From Sinimarinibacterium flocculans (GTDB taxonomy: Bacteria; Pseudomonadota; Gammaproteobacteria; Nevskiales; Nevskiaceae), in contig NZ_QICN01000002.1 in assembly GCF_003201205.1 (NCBI RefSeq), positions 483,780 to 547,779 of the forward strand: DNA of 64,000 bases, written 5' to 3'. A program made the position numbers and the translations under genes. Under the pieces are notes generated by a model. That model ran no database searches, was not told where the DNA came from, and saw only the letters and a program-made list of their open reading frames with translations. Positions 33,583 through 43,010 of the stretch are shown one piece after another; within the stretch, counting starts at the first letter, position 1, and each line of letters begins with the position of its first letter.

Positions 33583-34887
33583 ATGCTCTCCGGGCCCGTC
33601 CATGCCGCACTGTCGCGGCGCGGCATCCACTACGGCTGGATCGTCGCCGCGACGACATTCCTGACGATGCTGATCATGGCCGGCGCCGTCGGCGCGCCGG
33701 GCGTGTTCATCGTGCCGCTGCAGCGCGAGTTCGGCTGGGACGCCGCCGAGGTGTCGACCGCGCTCGCCGTGCGCTTTGCCCTGTTCGGCCTGATGGGGCC
33801 GTTCGCGGCCGCGTTCATGAACCGCTACGGACTGCGCCGCGTGATGCTGGTCGCGCTGGTCATCGTCGGCTGCGGCCTGCTGCTGTCGCTGCGCATGTCG
33901 CGGCTGTGGGAGCTGGTCCTGCTGTGGGGCATCGTCGTCGGCTTCGGCACCGGCCTGACGGCCGTGGTGCTCGGGGCCACGGTGGCGACGCGCTGGTTCG
34001 GCGCACGCCGCGGCCTGGTCGTCGGCCTGCTCGCCGCGAGTTCGGCCACCGGCCAGCTCGTGTTCCTGCCGCTGCTCGCCGGCGTCACCGAGGCGCTCGG
34101 CTGGCGCGCCGCGCTCGGCATCGTCTGCGCAGCGCTGCTGCTCGCGGCCGTCGTCGTCAGCCTGCTGATGCGCGACCGCCCGGCCGACCTCGGCCTGCCG
34201 CCCTACGGCGAGCGCGCGCTGCAGCCGGCGCCGGAAGCGGCGGCATCGCTCGGCGCGCTGCTGCTCTCGCCGCTGCGCGTGTTGCGTGACGCCGCCGGCA
34301 ACCGCGCGTTCTGGGTGCTGTTCGGCACCTTCTTCATCTGCGGCGCCAGTACCAACGGCCTGATCCAGACGCATTTCATCGCGATGTGCGGCGACTACGG
34401 CGTGCTCACCGTCAGCGCCGCCGGCGTGCTCGCGCTGATGGGCGTGTTCGACTTCGTCGGCACGGTCGGTTCCGGCTGGCTGTCGGACCGCTACGACAAC
34501 CGCTGGCTGCTGTTCTGGTACTACGGCCTGCGCGGCCTGTCGCTGGCCCTGCTGCCGCTGACCGACTTCTCGATCTACGGCCTGACGATCTTCGCCGTGT
34601 TCTACGGCCTGGACTGGATCGCCACCGTACCGCCGACGGTGAAGCTCGCGGTGACGCACTTCGGCGCGGCGCAGGCGAACATCGTGTTCGGCTGGGTGTT
34701 CGCCGGTCACCAGCTCGGCGCCGCGGCAGCCGCCTATGGCGCCGGCCTGAGCCGCGTGCAGTTCGCCAGCTACCTGCCGGCCTTCGTGATCGCCGGCCTG
34801 CTGTGCCTGCTCGCGGCGCTGCTGATCCTGACGCTCGCTGCGCCGGGCAGCCGGTCCGCGCCGGTGCCGGAGCCCTCCGCCGCCTGA
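33583..34887 (+). CDS. Major facilitator superfamily transporter
   Basis: The 434-residue protein has about 12 transmembrane helices in two halves, beginning RRGIHYGWIVAATTFLTML, with an RYGLRR loop after helix 2 and TRWFGARRGLVVGLLAASSATGQ near helix 4, both typical of the monocarboxylate/oxalate-formate antiporter-like MFS group. The second half starts near residue 235 (AFWVLFGTFFICGASTNGLI). It may move a carboxylate or drug. The TetR regulator two genes upstream could control it; the next gene starts 51 bases later on the same strand. Confidence 0.85.
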   Translation: MLSGPVHAALSRRGIHYGWIVAATTFLTMLIMAGAVGAPGVFIVPLQREFGWDAAEVSTALAVRFALFGLMGPFAAAFMNRYGLRRVMLVALVIVGCGLLLSLRMSRLWELVLLWGIVVGFGTGLTAVVLGATVATRWFGARRGLVVGLLAASSATGQLVFLPLLAGVTEALGWRAALGIVCAALLLAAVVVSLLMRDRPADLGLPPYGERALQPAPEAAASLGALLLSPLRVLRDAAGNRAFWVLFGTFFICGASTNGLIQTHFIAMCGDYGVLTVSAAGVLALMGVFDFVGTVGSGWLSDRYDNRWLLFWYYGLRGLSLALLPLTDFSIYGLTIFAVFYGLDWIATVPPTVKLAVTHFGAAQANIVFGWVFAGHQLGAAAAAYGAGLSRVQFASYLPAFVIAGLLCLLAALLILTLAAPGSRSAPVPEPSAA

Positions 34888-34938
34888 CCCGGCCGCGCCT
34901 GCGTGGCATGCTGCCCGCCGGACACCGGAGACTCACGC

Positions 34939-35958
34939 ATGCGCCAGATCGTCATCACCGCCGCCGGCGGTCCCGACAAGCTCGTCGTCCGCGACGCCGC
35001 GGACCCCGAGGTCACGGCCGGCTCGCTGCGCATCCGCGTACGCGCCAGCGGCATCAACTTCGCCGACATTCTCGCGCGCAAGGGGCTCTACCCGGACGCG
35101 CCGAAGATTCCCTGCGTGGTCGGCTACGAGGTGGCCGGAACGGTCGACGCGGTCGGCGACGGCGTCGAGGCCGGCTGGGTCGGCAAGGACGTGCTGGCGA
35201 TGACCCGTTTCGGCGGGTATGCCGACACCGTCGTCGTGCCGCTGGATCAGGTCTTCGAGAGGCCGGCGTCGCTGAGCTTCGAACAGGCCGCGGCGATTCC
35301 CGTGAACTACCTCACCGCGTGGCAGCTGCTGGTGACCATGGGCGCGCTGAGCGCCGACGAGACCGTGCTGATCCACAACGCCGGCGGCGGCGTCGGCCTC
35401 GCCGCGATCGACGTCGCGCGTCACATCGGGGCGCGCATCATCGGCACTGCCAGCGCCGGCAAGCATGCGTTCCTCAGGGAGCGTGGCCTGCACGAGGCGA
35501 TCGACTACCGCACGCAGGACTGGACGCCCGAGGTCGCGCGTCTGACCGGCGACCGCGGCGTGGAGCTGATCACCGACCCGCTCGGCGGCAAGCACTGGAA
35601 GAAGAGCTACGCGGCACTGCGCAGCACCGGCCGGCTCGGCATGTTCGGCATCTCGGTGGCCACCGAATCGAAGCTGTTCGGACCGCTGCGCTTGCTGCCG
35701 GTCGCGCTGGGCATGCCGTTCTTCCATCCGATCGCGCTGATGAACAGCAACCGCTCGGCGTTCGGCGTGAACCTGGGGCACATGTGGCACGAGACGGCGA
35801 AGCTGCGGCCGTGGATGCAGGCGATCCTGCAGGGCGTCGCCGACGGCTGGGTGCGACCGCACGTCGACAGCGTCTACCCGTTCTCCGAGGCCGGCAAGGC
35901 CCAGCAGCACATGGAGCAGCGCCGCAACATCGGCAAGGTGGTGCTCGTGCCGGACTGA
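34939..35958 (+). CDS. VAT1-like zinc-free medium-chain reductase
   Basis: At 339 residues, this MDR enzyme has SGINFADILARKGLYPDAPKIP, VGYEVAGTVDAVGDGVE and the NADPH loop NAGGGVGLAAIDVARHIGA, followed by FGPLRLLPVALGMPFFHPIALM, the segment that marks synaptic-vesicle VAT-1-like members. It likely reduces quinones or enones with NADPH. GGAGACTC precedes the ATG at 34939. It may be the last gene of the TetR/thioesterase/MFS operon. Confidence 0.88.
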   Translation: MRQIVITAAGGPDKLVVRDAADPEVTAGSLRIRVRASGINFADILARKGLYPDAPKIPCVVGYEVAGTVDAVGDGVEAGWVGKDVLAMTRFGGYADTVVVPLDQVFERPASLSFEQAAAIPVNYLTAWQLLVTMGALSADETVLIHNAGGGVGLAAIDVARHIGARIIGTASAGKHAFLRERGLHEAIDYRTQDWTPEVARLTGDRGVELITDPLGGKHWKKSYAALRSTGRLGMFGISVATESKLFGPLRLLPVALGMPFFHPIALMNSNRSAFGVNLGHMWHETAKLRPWMQAILQGVADGWVRPHVDSVYPFSEAGKAQQHMEQRRNIGKVVLVPD

Positions 35959-35983
35959 GCGGCACGCGCCCGTCGATGCGCGC

Positions 35984-37240
35984 TCAGTGGCGGTCCACCT
36001 TGCCGCCGTAGAAGCGCGGATCGTCGCCGCTGAGCGGGATCGCGAAACCCAGTTCGAGTTCGAAGTTGACGAGCCGACGCGGCCGGAAGCGCAGACCGAG
36101 GTTGAGGCTGAGATTGGGCGAATCGAACAGGTCGCGGGTATCCCAGCCGGCATTGCCGAGTTCGAGGCCGACGGTCCAGCGCAGGCTGTCCCAGATCATC
36201 GGCCGCATGAAGTCGACGTGCGCCAGGTAGTAGCTGTTGCCTTCGAACGCGCGCCGCTCGTAGCCCTTCAAGCCCTCCGAACCGCCGAGCGAGAACAGGG
36301 CGCGCCGATCCACCGCGTTGTTGGCCAGCCCCAGGGAGGCGCCGAAGGAGAGCTGCTGGTGGGCACGCACACCGACCAGCACGCCCTCTTCCCAGCCGGC
36401 GCGCAGGATCGTGTAGCTGTAGTCCGAGAGCAGGTCGTCCTTGGCGACTTCGAGACGGGAACTGAACACGCGGCCCTCGTTGCTGAAGATCCAGTCGTGC
36501 TCGTTGCGATAGCCCAGCTCGGCGACGAGCGCCTGGGTGACGCCGAAGCTGTCGGCAACACTCTCATCCGAGACGCTGTGGTCGCGGAAGACCGTGCCCA
36601 GGCCGACGCTCCAGCCCTGGCTGGGACGGTCGGGCAGGCCGAAGATTCGTGTGGCGACGGCCTCGACCTCGTCGATGGTCTCGTCGTAGAGCGCCGCTCC
36701 TTCGAACGGAATCACGTTGTGCGCCACGCCGACGCTCAGGCTGTCGCGCTCGCCCAGCAGGAACGGGGCGACGTAGCTCGCGCGCACGCTGACATCGCGG
36801 CCGCGATCGTCCTCGCGCGTATCGCGGCTGCGGCCGATCAGGCGCAGGCTGTGGTTGAGCCCCCACAGATTGCTCAGGCGCGTCTCCAGCCCGATGCTGT
36901 TCTGTCCGTCGGAGTTGGCCGATAGGCGCGGATAGACCTGCCAGTACCATTTCTCGCGCACGCGGAAGATCAGGCGCACGCCCTCCCCGTCGGGTTCGAC
37001 GACGGCCTCCACCGAGCGGAACAGGCCGAGACTCTGGATCTCCAGCCGGCTGCGCTCGACCGCCTGCGCATCGTAGGCCTCGCCGACCTGGACGCCGACT
37101 TCACGCGCCAGCACCTCGTCGCGCGTGACGTCATTGCCCTCGAAGACGATGGCGGTGATGCGTCGCCCGCCGTCGCCGTGCGCGGGCATGCACAGGCACA
37201 GGCTCAACGCGGCGCCGCACAGTGTCGACCATCGGTTCAT
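35984..37240 (-). CDS. Omp85-type outer membrane protein with one POTRA domain
   Basis: The 418-residue protein has a signal peptide (GAALSLCLCMPAHG), one POTRA-like domain at residues 27-95 (ITAIVFEGNDVTRDEVLAREVG, ending RLIFRVREKWYW), and a C-terminal barrel of about 16 alternating strands (GSEGLKGYERRAFEGNSYYLAHVDF, the Omp85 barrel signature region, ending in FELELGFAIPL). It is shorter than BamA (five POTRAs), so it is more like TamA/FhaC-class or a small BamA relative. It starts inside the stop codon of the EptA-like gene (ATGA), so it probably serves the same envelope process. Confidence 0.8.
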   Translation of the reverse strand: MNRWSTLCGAALSLCLCMPAHGDGGRRITAIVFEGNDVTRDEVLAREVGVQVGEAYDAQAVERSRLEIQSLGLFRSVEAVVEPDGEGVRLIFRVREKWYWQVYPRLSANSDGQNSIGLETRLSNLWGLNHSLRLIGRSRDTREDDRGRDVSVRASYVAPFLLGERDSLSVGVAHNVIPFEGAALYDETIDEVEAVATRIFGLPDRPSQGWSVGLGTVFRDHSVSDESVADSFGVTQALVAELGYRNEHDWIFSNEGRVFSSRLEVAKDDLLSDYSYTILRAGWEEGVLVGVRAHQQLSFGASLGLANNAVDRRALFSLGGSEGLKGYERRAFEGNSYYLAHVDFMRPMIWDSLRWTVGLELGNAGWDTRDLFDSPNLSLNLGLRFRPRRLVNFELELGFAIPLSGDDPRFYGGKVDRH

Positions 37241-38934
37241 GTGTCGCTCCGGCAGGCACCGAGCACATCGCCCGCCGCGCGGTAGGCGTCGGTGCCGACG
37301 TCGAACAGGCCGAGCACGATGTCGAACAGGTTGTCGTGGCTCAGCGGCCGCGCCGCCTGCCGCGCAGCGCAGTCCCGGTCGATCCGCAGCGCGTCGGTGA
37401 AGGATGCGCCGAACCAGGCCAGCATCGGCACGTGCTTCTGCGCCTCCGGGGCGAGCGCGTAGGGGAAGCCGTGCAGGTACAGGCCGCTTTCGCCCAGGCT
37501 TTCGCCGTGATCGGAGACGTAGAGCATCGCCACGTCTGCGATGCCGGTCAGCGACTGTAGCGTGCGGATAACGTCGGCGAGCACGTGATCGGTGTAGCGG
37601 ATGGTGTTGTCGTAGCCGTTGACCAGCGCTTCGCGTTCGCAGCGATAGGCTTCGTCGAGCGTGCAGACGGGTCCGAAGGCGGCGAACGCGTTCGGGTAGC
37701 GCCGGTAATACGACGGGCCGTGACTGCCTAGCTGGTGCAGGACCACGAGCTGATCCCCCGTCTGGCTCAGCAGTCGCTCGCGCAACCCGGCCAGCAGGAT
37801 CTCGTCGTGGCATTCGCCGCCGTCGCAAAGCCGCGGATCGGCTGCCTTCGAGAGCTGTTCGCTGGGCACGCGCGCACACACGCCCTGGCACCCGGTGTTG
37901 TTGTCCCGCCACGACACGGCGACGCCGCCACGTGCGAGCACATCGAGCAGGTTCTCCTGCCGCCGGGCGTCCTGCCGATCGAAGGCCTCGCGATCCAGCC
38001 GCGAGAACATGCACGGCACCGAGACCGCGGTCGAGGTGCCGCAGGACTGCACGTCGTCGAAACGCAGCAGGTCGGCAACGTTCTCCAGCTCGGGAGTGGT
38101 CTGCCGGTCGTAGCCGTAGAGCGAGAAGTGGTCGGCCCGCGCGGTCTCGCCGACGACCAGCACGACGATGCGGCGCCGCCCCGCCACCGGCCGCGGGTCG
38201 ACGCGCGTCGCGACCTGCGCCAGCTCGGCAGCTTCCGCGACACCGGACACGCTCTGCAGCGCGACCTCGAAGGCAGAAACGACCGGCAGCACGGGGTTCG
38301 GATACTTGCGAACCGCCGAATGCTCGCGCGCCCACAGCGAGGCGTCCTTGTAGTCGAGTGCGAGGACCGACGACGCGGCCGCCCACAATGCAACAGCGAT
38401 TCCGAGACGGCGCAAAAGGCCTGAGACCCAGCGGTCGCCGCGCAGCGGAATCCACCACAGCAACAGGATCGGCAGGCCCGCGAACACCAGCAGGCGAACG
38501 AGCAGGTCCGCCGTCAACAGTTCACCCGCCTCGCCCGCATCGGTCCGGGTGACATTGACGATCATCTGCGTATCGACGACCACGCCGTAGCGGCTCATGA
38601 AATGGTTGGCCGCCACGGCGACGACGATCAGCAGGGCCACGTTGACGCGGTACAGGGGCCCGACGCAGACCAGCGCCGCCAGCGTGAACGTGCCCGCGAC
38701 GAGAATCAGGAACAGCGTCAGCAGGATCAGTAGTTCGGACCAGCCGAGCGCCCGTGCATCGACGAGACCGGTCATCGCCCACAGCGCGGTGTTTTGCGTG
38801 CAGGCCAGGTAGATGCTGACGATCAACAGCAGCGTCGCGCCGGTGGGTCGCGGCAGCGCGCGCCGGAACCTCGCGGCACGGGCCGCGCCCGGAGAACGGA
38901 CGGCCACACCGTCTGCTGGAGCGGTTGTAAGCAT
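37237..38934 (-). CDS. EptA-like lipid A phosphoethanolamine transferase
   Basis: The 565-residue protein has five N-terminal transmembrane helices (residues 30-200) and a periplasmic sulfatase-fold domain. Key motifs: VLVVGETARADHFSLYGYDR (metal/phosphoryl site), catalytic Thr in SCGTSTAVSVPCMFS, RDNNTGCQGVCARVP with cysteines that form disulfides in EptA enzymes, and YVSDHGESLGESGLYLHG. The family moves phosphoethanolamine onto lipid A phosphates, which lowers negative charge and polymyxin binding. The Omp85-type gene overlaps its 3' end and the LTA-synthase-like gene lies eight bases upstream. Confidence 0.9.
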   Translation of the reverse strand: MLTTAPADGVAVRSPGAARAARFRRALPRPTGATLLLIVSIYLACTQNTALWAMTGLVDARALGWSELLILLTLFLILVAGTFTLAALVCVGPLYRVNVALLIVVAVAANHFMSRYGVVVDTQMIVNVTRTDAGEAGELLTADLLVRLLVFAGLPILLLWWIPLRGDRWVSGLLRRLGIAVALWAAASSVLALDYKDASLWAREHSAVRKYPNPVLPVVSAFEVALQSVSGVAEAAELAQVATRVDPRPVAGRRRIVVLVVGETARADHFSLYGYDRQTTPELENVADLLRFDDVQSCGTSTAVSVPCMFSRLDREAFDRQDARRQENLLDVLARGGVAVSWRDNNTGCQGVCARVPSEQLSKAADPRLCDGGECHDEILLAGLRERLLSQTGDQLVVLHQLGSHGPSYYRRYPNAFAAFGPVCTLDEAYRCEREALVNGYDNTIRYTDHVLADVIRTLQSLTGIADVAMLYVSDHGESLGESGLYLHGFPYALAPEAQKHVPMLAWFGASFTDALRIDRDCAARQAARPLSHDNLFDIVLGLFDVGTDAYRAAGDVLGACRSDT

Positions 38935-38942
38935 GGGCGCTC

Positions 38943-40916
38943 CTAGCGCCCTGCGGCGACGCGTGTCGGACCGGCGTGGTCCGGAGCCGCGGCATAGGCC
39001 CTGTTGCGATACAGCCAGTCGCCGAGCACGGCCTGCACATGGAGATGCTCGCGTTCATCGGGACTCAGGGGCGAGCCCGGCAGCAGGCCGGAAAGAGTCA
39101 CGCGCCAGCGTTCGGCGCGGCCTTGCGGGAGCAGCACGCGCAACTCGTCGGCCGTCAGCCAGGCAAAGCGATCGTCGAACTGCATCAGCGCGCGCGGCTC
39201 CGGACCATGGGCAGCGCCGAACTCGGGCAGCGCCGCCAGCAGGTCGCGCCCCGGAAACGGCAGGCCGGCATCGACACCGGCCAGCGACAGCAGGGTCGGT
39301 GCCAGATCGATCTGCGACGCCAGACTGCGCACGACCAGCGGCGCGACATCCGCACCGACGATCAGGCCGGGAATCTGGAAGCGCCGCAGCGGCACGACGG
39401 CGTCGCCGTAGACGCGCACGTCGTGATCCGCGACCACCAGCACCAGCGTGTCTTCGAACCAGGAACGCGTCGCCGCGTCGTCGAGAAAGCCGCCGAGTGC
39501 GAAGTCCGCGTAGCGGACTGCCCCGTCGGCCGTACCCGGCGCGCCGGCATCCGCCGGCAGAACGCCGGCCGGAAAGTCGAAGGGCTCGTGGTGCGAGGAG
39601 CTGAAGACCAGGTGAAAGAAGCTCTCGCCGCGCGCCGCGGCCGCGTCGGTCTCGGCCAGCGCGCGCGTGAACAGATCTTCGTCGGAGACGCCCCAGCTTC
39701 CGGTGTGCCGCGGGTCGACGAAGTCGCGGCGTTCGATCACCGCATCGAAGCCGTTGCCGAGGAAGAAGCCGCGCATGTTGTCGAAGTGCGCGCCGCCACC
39801 GTAGATGAAGCGGCTGCGATAGCCGGCCTCGCCCAGCACGCTGGCCAGCGTGGCGAAACCTTCCTGCGCCTTCTCGCGCTTGAGCACGGCAGGTGCCGGC
39901 GAAGGCGGAAACCCGGCGACGATGGCCTCGAGTCCGCGCGCCGAGCGCGTGCCGGTGGCATAGAGCTGATCGAACCAGATGCCGCGCGACGACCAGCGGT
40001 CGAGTTCCGGGGTCAGGCCGCGTCCGCCGAGCCGCGCCGAGAAGTCCGCACCGAGGCTCTCCTCGACGACGACGATCAGGTTCAGCGGCTGCGTCCGCCG
40101 TCGCTGCGCAATCTGCCGGTGCCAGGTCGGCTGCGCTTCCGAACCCGCGGCGAAACGGGCGTCCTCCCGCAACCACTCGTGCAGCTCGGCATCGTCGAGC
40201 CCGCCGTAGACGTCCTCGGCCGAGCGTTCGTGCCGCTGCGCGTACACCGCATAACCGAAGCCATAGGCGCTGTTGAGCGCGAGCTGGTTGAGCATCTGGT
40301 CCGGCCAGCGCGCGAACATCGCCGGATTGGCGGGGCGGTGATCGAGCGTGCCGCGGATCATCAGCACGTCCGCGACGAGCAGCAGCGGCCACAGCATCAG
40401 GCTCCACGCCGGCAACCGCAGGCCGGACGGCGGACCGGACAGCCAGCGCGGCAGCACGACGAGCGCCGCGAGCAGCGCGATACCGCCGGCGAGCAGCGGC
40501 GCGCGAAAGCCCGCCCACAGCATCGGCAGGATGCTGTCCCACTCGCGCAGATACTCCACGGCAAGGTGATTCGGGCGCGCCTCGTACTGCAGCAGGAAAC
40601 TCGGCGTGCTCAGCTCCAGCAGCAGTAGCACGAGAACCAGCACGCCGATCCATGCGCGGCTCAGCATCCACCAGGCAGCAGCGGTGCGCGCCCCGGCGAG
40701 CAGCGGCCACAGCAGCACCGGCACGCTGAGCAGGATGCCGACGACGATCAGGTCGACGCGCAGCCCCAGCACCAGCAGCGTGCCGAGCTGGTCGGAAGCC
40801 CAGCGGTCGGCAAACCAGGCGAGCAACAGCAGGCGCGATGCCGTCAGGGCGATCAGGGTGGAAGCTGCCGTGATCGTCAGCAGCCGCGAGGCGGGAGAAC
40901 GCAGGAAGGGAATCAT
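38943..40916 (-). CDS. LTA synthase-family sulfatase-fold membrane protein
   Basis: The 657-residue protein has five transmembrane helices (residues 10-190) then an LtaS-like catalytic domain: NLIVVVEESLGADFSARLGG (metal site), nucleophile Thr in YATGTRSARGLEAIVAGFP, FIYGGGAHFDNMRGFFLGNGF, and VVADHDVRVYGDAVVPLRRF. Gram-negative members transfer phosphoglycerol or similar groups to glycans or lipids, as OpgB does. The start is within a long hydrophobic lead; GTG/ATG alternatives are not needed. With the EptA-like and Omp85-type genes it forms an envelope-modifying operon. Confidence 0.85.
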   Translation of the reverse strand: MIPFLRSPASRLLTITAASTLIALTASRLLLLAWFADRWASDQLGTLLVLGLRVDLIVVGILLSVPVLLWPLLAGARTAAAWWMLSRAWIGVLVLVLLLLELSTPSFLLQYEARPNHLAVEYLREWDSILPMLWAGFRAPLLAGGIALLAALVVLPRWLSGPPSGLRLPAWSLMLWPLLLVADVLMIRGTLDHRPANPAMFARWPDQMLNQLALNSAYGFGYAVYAQRHERSAEDVYGGLDDAELHEWLREDARFAAGSEAQPTWHRQIAQRRRTQPLNLIVVVEESLGADFSARLGGRGLTPELDRWSSRGIWFDQLYATGTRSARGLEAIVAGFPPSPAPAVLKREKAQEGFATLASVLGEAGYRSRFIYGGGAHFDNMRGFFLGNGFDAVIERRDFVDPRHTGSWGVSDEDLFTRALAETDAAAARGESFFHLVFSSSHHEPFDFPAGVLPADAGAPGTADGAVRYADFALGGFLDDAATRSWFEDTLVLVVADHDVRVYGDAVVPLRRFQIPGLIVGADVAPLVVRSLASQIDLAPTLLSLAGVDAGLPFPGRDLLAALPEFGAAHGPEPRALMQFDDRFAWLTADELRVLLPQGRAERWRVTLSGLLPGSPLSPDEREHLHVQAVLGDWLYRNRAYAAAPDHAGPTRVAAGR

Positions 40917-41073
40917 GCGCAGCAGACTGCGCCAGCCGAGCTTGCCGGCCGGCTTGCGGCGTCATGACAGGAAATTCATCCGGTCGCGAACATGAACTTC
41001 CGTTCATGCTGTCGCCATCGGCCTGCGTGGCGGCATCCCGCATGCTCTGGTCTCGACCCGTCCGGAGATTCGC

Positions 41074-41532
41074 GTGAAAGCGTGGCTGTTGCTCGCATCC
41101 GCCCTGTTCACGACAACGACAGCGACGGCGGCGATGGCCGCCGACCGCCCCCCGGCAGCGCTGCAACCCGTCCTGCAGGCCGCAGAAGGGCGACCGGTCT
41201 ACGTTGACTTCTGGGCCAGCTGGTGCGTGCCCTGCGCCCTGAGCTTTCCGTGGTTGAACTCGGTGCTGCACCGCTATGGCGGCGAGCTGGTCGTCGTCGG
41301 CGTGAACGTCGACGAGAAGCGCAGCGACGCCGACCGCTTCCTGATGCGCCATCCGGCCGAGTTCGAACTGATGTTCGATCCGGCCGGCGAGATCGCCGCA
41401 CACTACCGGCTGCAAGGCATGCCGAGCGCCTTGCTGCTGAGCGCGAACGGCGAGGTCCTGTGGCAGCACAGCGGCTTTCGCAAGGACGAGATCCCCGACT
41501 ACGAAGCCGCGATCCTGAGCGCCGTGCAATGA
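41074..41532 (+). CDS. TlpA/thioredoxin-like periplasmic protein
   Basis: From a GTG with GGAG upstream the product is 152 residues. A signal peptide ends near TAAMAA. The thioredoxin fold follows, with active site W-C-V-P-C (FWASWCVPCALSFPWL) and cis-Pro in QGMPSALLLSANG. It should reduce or oxidise cysteines in the periplasm. The DUF4266 lipoprotein next door, which begins by ATGA overlap, ends in a cysteine-rich tail and could be its substrate. Confidence 0.88.
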   Translation: MKAWLLLASALFTTTTATAAMAADRPPAALQPVLQAAEGRPVYVDFWASWCVPCALSFPWLNSVLHRYGGELVVVGVNVDEKRSDADRFLMRHPAEFELMFDPAGEIAAHYRLQGMPSALLLSANGEVLWQHSGFRKDEIPDYEAAILSAVQ

Positions 41533-41753
41533 CGACCGGAACGATTTTGCGCGCGCTCGCTGCGGCGCTCGCACTGTTGACGCTGTCCGCCTGCGTGACC
41601 GTGCAGCCGTGGCAACGCGGCACGCTTGCCCGCGATGACATGCGGCCCGGCGGCGAGCCCGCGCTGGCCGCCTTCGACGATCACACCTACTTCAGCAAGG
41701 AGGCCTCCAGCGGCGGCCGCAGCTTCGGTGGCGGAGGCTGCGGATGCAACTGA
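41529..41753 (+). CDS. DUF4266 small lipoprotein
   Basis: The 74-residue product has lipobox L-S-A-C at residue 23 and the DUF4266 pattern VQPWQRGTLARDDMRPG and DDHTYFSKEASSGGRS, then ends in GGGGCGCN. The C-terminal Cys-Gly-Cys may bind metal or be oxidised, and fits a thioredoxin partner. It overlaps both neighbours: ATGA at the 5' end and 10 bases at the 3' end. The family has no known biochemical function but is usually next to DUF3570 and ApbE genes. Confidence 0.9.
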   Translation: MTTGTILRALAAALALLTLSACVTVQPWQRGTLARDDMRPGGEPALAAFDDHTYFSKEASSGGRSFGGGGCGCN

Positions 41754-43009
41754 ACTCTCCCCTCAATGCCGCCGCGCTCGCCCTGCTCGGCCTGAGCCAG
41801 GCGTCGGCCGCCGCCGACGCCGCCCCGGGCTGGTCCTTCGACACCTCGACGCTGGTCTACAGCGAGGCCGACGGCCGTGTGCAGGCCGCGGAACCGCGAG
41901 TCCGCGCGACACGCACCTGGGACAGCGGTCGCAGCGCGTCGCTCGGGCTGACGCTGGACACGCTGACCGGCGCGTCGCCGAACGGGGCGACGCCCAGTTC
42001 CGCGCCGCAGACCTTCACGACACCGTCGGGCAACGGCTCCTACACCATTGCCGCCGGCGAGACGCCGCTCGACGACACGTTCCGGGATACGCGCATCGCG
42101 CTCGATGCGAGCTTCAGCACGCCGCTGGGCACGCGCAACACGCTGACGACGACGCTGTTCGCATCCACCGAGTACGACTACCTGTCGATCGGCGCCGGCG
42201 CCACGATCGCGCGCGACTTCAACCTGCGCAACACGACCGTGAGTCTCGGCGTGAACGTGTCGCAGGACTCGATCGACCCGGTCGGCGGCGTGCCGCAAGC
42301 GCTGTCGCGGATGCCCGACGAGAACGAGCCGATCGGGCGCACGGAAGGCACGGAGTCGAAGCAGGTCTTCGACGTCCTGGCGAGCGTCACGCAACTGCTG
42401 TCGCCGGCCAGCCTGGTCACGCTGACCGCCTCGCTGAGCCTGTCCGACGGTTATCTCACCGATCCGTACAAGATCCTCTCGGTCGTCGGCACCGACGGCG
42501 AACCACTGCGCTATGTGTACGAGGGCCGTCCGGACTCGCGCTTCAAGCAGGCCGTCTACGGCGAGTACAAGCGCTTCGTTGCCGACCGCGACGCGTGGAC
42601 GATCTCGCTGAGGCTGATGAGCGACGACTGGGGCGTGTTCTCGCAGACCGTCGACAGCACCTATCGCTGGAACTTCGGCGCGCGCGACTATCTCGAGCCG
42701 CATCTGCGCTACTACCGCCAGAGCGAGGCCGACTTCTACCGTGCGGCACTGTTCGACGGTGAGGAGAACGGGCTCGTCGAAGCCAGCGCCGACCCCCGGC
42801 TCGCCGCCTTCGACGCGATCACCATCGGGCTCAAGTACGGACACACCACCCGCGGCGGTCTGCCGTGGTGGGTCCGCCTGGAGGGCTACACCCAGCTCGG
42901 GCGTACCGCGGGCGTTCCCGCCGCTGCCGCCGACGGACTGTCGAAATTCGACCTCGAGCCCGAGTTGAACGCCGTGATGTTCACGGCGGGCTTCCGCTTC
43001 GACCGGTAA
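41744..43009 (+). CDS. DUF3570 outer-membrane protein with flavinylation-like motif
   Basis: The 421-residue protein has a signal peptide (ALALLGLSQASAAA) and alternating beta-strands ending in FTAGFRFDR, so it is likely a beta-barrel in the outer membrane. Residues 72-78 read D-T-L-T-G-A-S, the D-x-x-(S/T)-G-A-(S/T) pattern on which ApbE attaches FMN. The ApbE gene follows two bases later. Flavin attachment to Ser78 is inference, but motif and neighbour agree. Together with TlpA-like and DUF4266 proteins it may pass electrons across the envelope. Confidence 0.87.
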   Translation: MQLNSPLNAAALALLGLSQASAAADAAPGWSFDTSTLVYSEADGRVQAAEPRVRATRTWDSGRSASLGLTLDTLTGASPNGATPSSAPQTFTTPSGNGSYTIAAGETPLDDTFRDTRIALDASFSTPLGTRNTLTTTLFASTEYDYLSIGAGATIARDFNLRNTTVSLGVNVSQDSIDPVGGVPQALSRMPDENEPIGRTEGTESKQVFDVLASVTQLLSPASLVTLTASLSLSDGYLTDPYKILSVVGTDGEPLRYVYEGRPDSRFKQAVYGEYKRFVADRDAWTISLRLMSDDWGVFSQTVDSTYRWNFGARDYLEPHLRYYRQSEADFYRAALFDGEENGLVEASADPRLAAFDAITIGLKYGHTTRGGLPWWVRLEGYTQLGRTAGVPAAAADGLSKFDLEPELNAVMFTAGFRFDR

Positions 43010-43010
43010 C

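Noticed and set aside
35984-38458. A frame extending the Omp85-type protein upstream to 824 residues
   Set aside because: The extension is an out-of-frame shadow of the EptA-like gene; the signal peptide begins at 37240.
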